From: Marsupella aquatica
Lineage: Eukaryota > Marchantiophyta
Direction: 5' to 3'
DNA: 64,000 nt
Assembly (NCBI GenBank): GCA_973895155.1
Contig: OZ316896.1
Span: 16,182,001 to 16,246,000 of the forward strand
Made by a program: the position numbers and the translations under genes. This document shows, in pieces, positions 59,417 through 64,000 of this stretch. The notes below the pieces were generated by a model, which had not been told where the DNA came from, did no database searches, and was given only the letters and a program-made list of their open reading frames with translations. How positions within the stretch are numbered: the stretch's first letter is position 1; each line of letters starts with the position of its first letter.

Positions 59417-59749
59417 CTAAGACCGGGAGAAGTCGGAGTCGAAGGCGAATGGGGAAGCGGGGCGCAGGAAAAACGCGAACACGGAGCAGAAGAGGCAGAA
59501 GAAGAGCACGGACAAGTACACGAAGCCGAACCAGAGCACGAAGGAGACGTTGAGCAGGACCCAGAATGACAGGAAGCTCCACGAGTTCACCGGCAGTCCG
59601 TCGCAGATCGAATTGAGAACCAGAAACAACGACGAGAAGGTCGCGACGTCAGCCAGCAGTTCGCTCTGCTTGATTGCCTGCCTGCTTGCTTGCTTGCTTC
59701 CTTCCTTCCTTCGTTCCTTCCTTCCTTCCTTCCTTCCTTTTTCTCTCAA
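59417..59749 (-). CDS. possible small membrane protein exon
   Basis: About 110 codons open on the minus strand without an ATG start. The first 27 codons are a translated GAAGG-type simple repeat and are unlikely to be real. The remaining part has at least two strong hydrophobic segments (FSSLFLVLNSICDGLPVNSW, FLSFWVLLNVSFVLWFGFVY, then a Phe/Leu-rich stretch) and ends DSDFSRS. A plausible splice acceptor (AAGCAG before AGCGAACTG) lies just in front of SELLADVATF, so this may be the last exon of a membrane protein whose first exon I cannot place. The sequence upstream on this strand (59.75-60.06 kb) is CT-rich like a plant 5' leader. No family recognised. Confidence 0.25.
   Translation of the reverse strand: MREKGRKEGRKERRKEGSKQASRQAIKQSELLADVATFSSLFLVLNSICDGLPVNSWSFLSFWVLLNVSFVLWFGFVYLSVLFFCLFCSVFAFFLRPASPFAFDSDFSRS
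59690..59745. repeat. (CTTC)n / (TTCC)n simple repeat
   Basis: Irregular run of CTTGCTTC, CTTCCTTC and TTCCTTCC words. It produces low-complexity open frames on both strands. Confidence 0.85.
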
Positions 59750-59965
59750 ATTCGATCCAAAATCCCAAATCCAAAACCCCCCAAATCGTATTTCGTTTCG
59801 TGCAGTTCCAGCAGCACTGGTTCAATGCGTGAAACAATCAATCACACCTCAAATCCGAGCAATTCACTTCAGCGAATCGATCAGTACTCGAATCAGATCA
59901 GCCTCCGCAGCAAAACAGGGGAGAGCAGAAGAAGAAGAGAACACAGAGAGATTGCGGGGAAAACA

Positions 59966-59992
59966 AGAGGAGAGGAGAGGAGAGGAGAGGAC
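59966..59992. repeat. (GGAGA)n simple repeat
   Basis: Five or so head-to-tail GGAGA units, reading TCTCC on the minus strand, within a purine-rich block. Confidence 0.8.
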
Positions 59993-60099
59993 ATTAGAGG
60001 CGGAAAGCATTAGAGGGAGAGGGCGACGTTCTTTGAGGGTGGAGGGGGCAGGGGGCGGAAACCCGGAGGGTAAGGCAAAGACACCTTTTGACGTGGCCA

Positions 60100-63000
60100 C
60101 TTTTGTACCTTCTCGACGCCGCTTGTCTTGTCGACGAGGGCCCCCCGGACAAGAGTGGTCCTTCTATTCTATTCGAGTATCACTTTTATCGATATGGAAG
60201 AACCAAAACCCTTTATTAATTAAGTACAAGAAGGGCCCAAAGTACAATGAAGGGAAAGTCGAGTCACTCCAGCTCCAAATTCTCCAAATCTCGGGACACT
60301 GGAAGGTGGACATAATTTACAAAAGCGCCAAACAAAGTCCAATGAAGGGAAGCAAATTAGGTCCAAAGAGAGCAAACACTAAAACAATTTATAGTCTTAT
60401 AGTCGTCAATCACTTACTGTGGGTACTAGTGTGCCCAGACTTGTCCCCCTAGACTACATTCCTGTCCCAATTGCAGATTTAGTTAAAACACTGTATGTGG
60501 GCCATTATCTCTTGTCACATTTGTTTTAGATGTGGACCTTAGTCCATCCCACTAGTTAAGAATTAAAATATATATTCCCCTTTTTTCTTTTCTTTTTCTT
60601 TAGAGGCACACTTGCCCTTCTTTTTCTTGTTTGGTGTTTGTCCTCTTTGGAACTCTTTCACTTTCCCTCATCGGACTTTGTTTTTCCCCTTTTTTTACAA
60701 CGTATGGTTCTTTGTTAATTAAAAGAAGAGGCAAATGAAACCCCCACAAATTTAGGAAGAGAACAAATAGGGACAGCTACCCACTGCAATAGTGTGATGA
60801 ACCATAGTTCACATCTAACAGAAAAATGTTAGGAGCTAATGGTCCACATCTAGCACCTAACTAAAGTGAGACATGGATGTACTCTAATGGGACAAGACTT
60901 TGTGTAGGCCCCAGAGTGAGTGATTTACAATAGATTGTCTGAGCTTGAGCACATTATAATGTCACTGAAAGTTGCCAACGCCAACTAAAGTGCATAGTCA
61001 AAACACATAGTGGTAGTTATAAACTGTAAACTTGCTTACCTGAGTGAACAATGGCAGTTGAATTGTTTTAATTTATCTTGACTAGTATGCAATGTTGCTC
61101 TTTCTTTTTCTCAGTTCTGTTTACTCAATGTTATCTGGATATTTTAACCAAAGTATCTAAACTAGTATGCAAGTTGGATGTTTCTTTCTCAAGTCTATTT
61201 ACTAAATGTGATTCAGGCAGGAAGTCTTATGGTGAATTTTCATAAGCATGACAGGGGCGTAGATTCTTCCCCCAGGAAAAATATGAGCAAAAATAAAAAC
61301 CAATCCACAAAAACCCTGTACCCATTATTATATGCATTGACATGTTTATGATCCCTTGTTGAATATATATTCCAAAAAATGTGTTTCCAAAGTAGGAGTT
61401 TTAAGTACTTTAGTATAAGTAATAGCCCAACCGGGCTAAAACTAGAATTCATGTGTTCCTCATTTAAATTATATCCAATGAGTGATTCCCAGGGGGGCAC
61501 TCTCCCCACAACTCTAACACTCCTTGTAATCAAGCTGCCAGGCCAACTAATCATCTCCATGTAGCGTCTGCCGCCTGGCCACCTCACTTATGCTCAAAAT
61601 CACTTATTAAGGACTATACTATGCAACGAATGGGCTAATTTATCAATAAAATGCATTTCATTGCACCCCAAAGCAAGTCGCAGCTGATGGACCTTGCAAT
61701 AAAGATGTACCTCGGATCGATGTCCCTCACCTGCTTTATAGTCACAAGGAGAGAAAAAGACATGAGGGGCTACCCAATTGAGCTGGGGACATCTTGAACC
61801 ACTCTTCCTTTGGGCATTAAAAAATTCTCAAATGCAATTGGAATCAATGGTCATTAGTTGCCCTTTTAACACTTAAAGTGGAGCTTGAGACCTTGAGTTG
61901 TTGTTGAGAAATCAGCTCAAAAGATGATCATCCACAATCATCCACTAGACTGGGTTTTACTGTACGAGAATGTTAGTCCTCATTAAATGATACCTTTTGT
62001 AAATACCTAGATCACGCCCATTTACTGTAGGTTGCGGGACCCTACCTGAATTTATGCTTTCGGACAATAATACTTAATAATATTGACCACGGCAACTTGT
62101 GATGTAAGCTTTGGTTCTCCACCACATGATTGCACCTTTACTAAGTACTCTCGATGTCACACGTCGAATAGATGGATTCGTTTAGGTGGTGGAATGGGAC
62201 TGTCTTCCACATAGAACATGGGGTTTACTCACTACATTTGCTTTAATGTAATCTCTTAGGAGTAGCTATAGGGGGTCAATTTGGAGTCCCTGTGCCACAC
62301 ATTGGGCACACTCCAATGTGTGCTAATCCTCAGCTTTTGAGGTGCCTGAGCAGGGTGCAGCCTTTATGGCCCACCCATCACGCACAAAACACAAGACAAT
62401 CTGTTTTATGCTTTGTTTTGACCTGATTTGACTGTAAGTTTTGAGAACAGTGAGGTAATTTGTCAACTCTGGAATCTTTTCTGTCATCCACTTTGCAGGG
62501 GAAAAAGCTATGTTCTGAAATTCTACCATGTCAATTACTATACAAGCGATGAAACATGAAATTATATGGGAGGACGATTGAAATTTTAAGGGTGATGATT
62601 AATGCCTTCAATGTAAGAATAAAGGCATGCAAAATTTTAAAACTTTCGATTCCACAACAAAAATAATGATCTCAGCCAAAGAGGAAAAAGAAATGTTCAA
62701 TCCAAAGTGCCCAGAAGACATCCCTCAGTACCTGAACACTCAATTTGAACAAGAGAAAGACCTCTTGACCTCCAAGAATGTAACAATTTTGTCGAAGGAC
62801 AAAACAAGGGAAAAACCACAATTCTACACTTGCAATGCAATAGAGCCAATGAGTTGCTTAACATTTTGAGTGTCGTCCTTCTCAAAATGAGTTGGATAAG
62901 GACTTTGCAGTCAAGTTGAACTTGTTCCACCTGTTCAGCTTATTAATTCCTAGAAGTTCCTCCAGTTGGGGCAAAGTGGGTATTTTAAGCTACATGAGGG

Positions 63001-64000
63001 AATGTCAAAAAGGTGTTCCGTGGCGGTTTTACAAGACTGGAATGCTGCGGGCTGGGTCGAGAGCTGAAAATCTGTGGTTCCAAAAAATTGCTACCACCAC
63101 TAACTTGGGTGGTCAGTGCACCGGCATCCACACCAAAAATTGGTCTGTGCAATGTGTCAGCGGCTTTCAGAAGAACAGCCAAATTTAAAAACAACAAGTA
63201 TTTACTTGTCCGTGGGCTGTTGTTGTCAATTGTCTCAAAATGAAAACCCCCTGGGTTAAGTTTGCACAGGGTAGTGGACACAAATTTTTGTGCAACTACT
63301 CACCAAACAGAAAAGGGGAAACAGCCACCTGAGACCCCCTATATTTCAACAGGAAACAAATTTCAAAAAGTTGGAATTCATTATTCCCAACTAATTGTCA
63401 CTAGAAGCTAGAGTTCGGGTCTACAATTCTAGAGTGAAGTCTCTAGCCCATGACTCTAGGGGTGCAATGGATGTCTGGTGGCAGCCCTTGGCCCTCCCGC
63501 TCTCTGGCAAGGATCACATTGCTTGATAAACTGGTGTACATCCTTGTGTAAGGTTTGCCACCAGTAGCCTCCATCAAAATTTATGTGGATGGAAAGAAGA
63601 AGGAGATATTTGTTGTCAAAATGATAATCATGCATGATAATTTAGGTCATCTTACTAGTACATAGGTTACTTTAAAGGCCTACTATTTAGGATGAAGTCT
63701 TTGGAAAGTAACTCCCAATAAGGACAAAACTGAAATTGAAGGTGGACAAAAAGCAGAGATGGAACCAAAGATGAAGTAAAGTGACATAGATTCTAAATAA
63801 AGACAAAACTGCAATGAGGATGGACAAAAAACATGGATGAGACAAAGATGTACAAGAAATAACATAGAATATTTTCTTTTATTTTTGGTTGTCATATTTA
63901 TCTGCCTTCAAGGAACCACTTATAGGGTGTGATGCAAAGCTGCTTTCTAGGGCTACCATCTAGAGTGAAGCCTCTAGCCCGTAACTCTCAATGATGGACA
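60100..64000. other. terminal intergenic stretch, no recognisable gene
   Basis: AT-rich sequence with no protein family or RNA gene recognised. Open frames near 61240-61587 (-), 62627-62869 (+) and 62892-63281 (both strands) are short, without motifs, and overlap one another on opposite strands. CTAGAGTGAAG(T/C)CTCTAGCCC occurs at about 63430-63450 and again at about 63960-63980, a small dispersed repeat. Confidence 0.5.

Noticed and set aside
59550-60452. 300-codon plus-strand open frame
   Set aside because: It runs through CTTC and GGAGA simple repeats, has low-complexity composition throughout, overlaps a more protein-like minus-strand frame and shows no domain.
1-64000. tRNA, rRNA and CRISPR signals
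   Set aside because: No cloverleaf-compatible A/B-box pair, no rRNA-like stretch and no regularly spaced direct repeats with unique spacers were seen. The tandem arrays here have no spacers.

Overview
The window is nuclear DNA of a land plant. Supporting signs are spliced genes with GT-AG introns of roughly 100-450 bases, a plant-type RNA polymerase II subunit 9 whose first ten residues match the flowering-plant protein as I remember it, a protein with an N-terminus typical of plastid import, a Ty1/Copia retrotransposon primed by initiator tRNA-Met, and a PIF/Harbinger DNA transposon with its NAM-type partner gene. Compact introns and the gene mix would suit a bryophyte, lycophyte, fern or other non-flowering plant, but the sequence alone does not decide this.

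Layout. 1-8.9 kb: no recognisable gene; an inverted-repeat structure (1.15-2.87 kb), an imperfect duplication (3.06-3.45 kb) and two decayed LTR pieces (5.5-6.3 kb). 8.98-11.36 kb (+): an intronless 795-codon Ser/Pro/Cys-rich orphan protein with five tandem repeats and a C-terminal membrane anchor. 12.85-15.21 kb (-): a complete five-exon archaeal-type, cofactor-independent phosphoglycerate mutase. 16.68-19.56 kb: a disabled Harbinger element. 21.47-22.74 kb (-): a putative plastid protein gene with two stops in one apparent exon. 23.29-31.84 kb: a degenerate Copia element with 343-bp LTRs, expanded by an unrelated insertion carrying a 28-bp minisatellite. 33.5-34.2 kb (-): an unassigned open frame. 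35.16-37.30 kb (+): a six-exon Lys-rich/leucine-rich-repeat protein gene, all introns in phase 0. 38.54-38.88 kb: a solo LTR. 40.46-41.02 kb (+): a three-exon gene for a 75-residue Lys-rich protein. 42.16-42.54 kb: a perfect 192-bp tandem duplication. 46.9-47.85 kb: a minisatellite of about 18 x 53 bp, just upstream of an intronless DUF212/YuiD-like membrane protein gene (48.47-49.00 kb, +). 50.97-51.96 kb (-): NRPB9 in four exons. 58.17-58.99 kb (-): the mitochondrial Fe-S scaffold ISCU/ISU1 in three exons. The remainder is intergenic or simple repeats.

The genes are unrelated housekeeping or orphan loci rather than a cluster: glycolysis (phosphoglycerate mutase), transcription (NRPB9), Fe-S cluster assembly (ISU1), a DUF212 membrane protein, and proteins without a known role. 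I did not find a convincing new multi-gene system. The items most worth a second look are the LRR gene, the 795-residue orphan, the small Lys-rich gene and the broken plastid gene. All exon models were read by eye from splice signals, frame continuity and family resemblance; no transcript or database evidence was available.
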